Shown piece after piece: positions 12,485 to 12,509 of a stretch of 12,509 bases of DNA. How positions within the stretch are numbered: position 1 is the first letter of the stretch; every line of letters starts with the position of its first letter. This DNA comes from Clostridiales bacterium UBA1740. Lineage in GTDB: Bacteria > Bacillota > Clostridia > Oscillospirales > CAG-272. The stretch is taken from assembly GCA_002315715.1 (NCBI GenBank), contig DCHY01000003.1, positions 4,488 through 16,996 of the forward strand. The letters are read 5' to 3'. The translations under genes were made by a program, and so were the position numbers. The notes under the pieces were generated by a model, which saw nothing but the letters and a program-made list of their open reading frames with translations, was not told where the DNA came from and made no database searches.

Positions 12485-12509
12485 GGGGGAATTCCCGAGC
12501 GGCCAAAGG
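12485..12509 (+). tRNA. tRNA-Tyr, 5' part (cut by the window end)
   Basis: GGGGGAA (acceptor 5' strand, 12485-12491), TT, then CCCGAGCGGCCAAAGG match the D-arm of bacterial tRNA-Tyr, a class with a long variable arm. The anticodon lies beyond the window, so identity rests on the D-arm similarity to E. coli tRNA-Tyr. Confidence 0.82.

Overview
The window looks like a chromosomal segment of an uncultured, probably gut-associated Clostridia-type Firmicute (Bacillota). Evidence: strong AGGAG ribosome sites, near-consensus sigma-A promoters with 17-bp spacers, a TTG start, a lipoprotein signal, S-layer-homology (SLH) domains together with a CsaB-type pyruvyl transferase, and a clostridial-style rsmG / Noc-ParB neighbourhood. 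The taxonomic call is inference; no rRNA is present.

Layout. 1-276: an array of small GC-rich hairpins separated by short AT-rich spacers, ending in a perfect terminator-like hairpin. 288-1301 (+): csaB-like polysaccharide pyruvyl transferase. 1288-2967 (-): an unrecognised 559-residue cytoplasmic-looking coiled-coil protein, convergent with csaB and overlapping it by 14 bp; its terminator lies inside the csaB reading frame. 3305-6767 (-): phosphoglycerate kinase, then triosephosphate isomerase, then an MsmK/UgpC-type sugar ABC-transporter ATPase with its own promoter. 6974-9556 (+): a large lipoprotein of polysaccharide lyase family 8 (PL8), divergent from pgk. 9678-10418 (+): rsmG. 10563-11030 (+): a Noc/ParB-like protein without the N-terminal CTPase domain. 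11109-12368 (+): a secreted protein with three SLH repeats. 12485 to the window end: the 5' end of a tRNA-Tyr gene.

How they fit together. CsaB adds pyruvate to the secondary cell-wall polymer that SLH domains bind, so the first and last protein genes probably serve the same cell-surface anchoring system. The PL8 lipoprotein, held away from the membrane by an acidic Asp-Pro-Glu linker, would cleave uronic-acid polysaccharides such as hyaluronan or chondroitin. The MsmK/UgpC-type ATPase could energise oligosaccharide uptake, and pgk/tpiA belong to lower glycolysis. The link between lyase and ATPase is inference, since no permease or binding protein is in the window.

Most unusual items: (i) the coiled-coil protein, in which 22 of 24 consecutive heptads carry glutamine at the same core position in unbroken register; (ii) the hairpin array; (iii) the Noc/ParB homologue that starts exactly where the DNA-binding domain starts; (iv) several compact regulatory arrangements (terminator inside a convergent gene, terminator overlapping a promoter, reversed terminator-like hairpin between pgk and tpiA).
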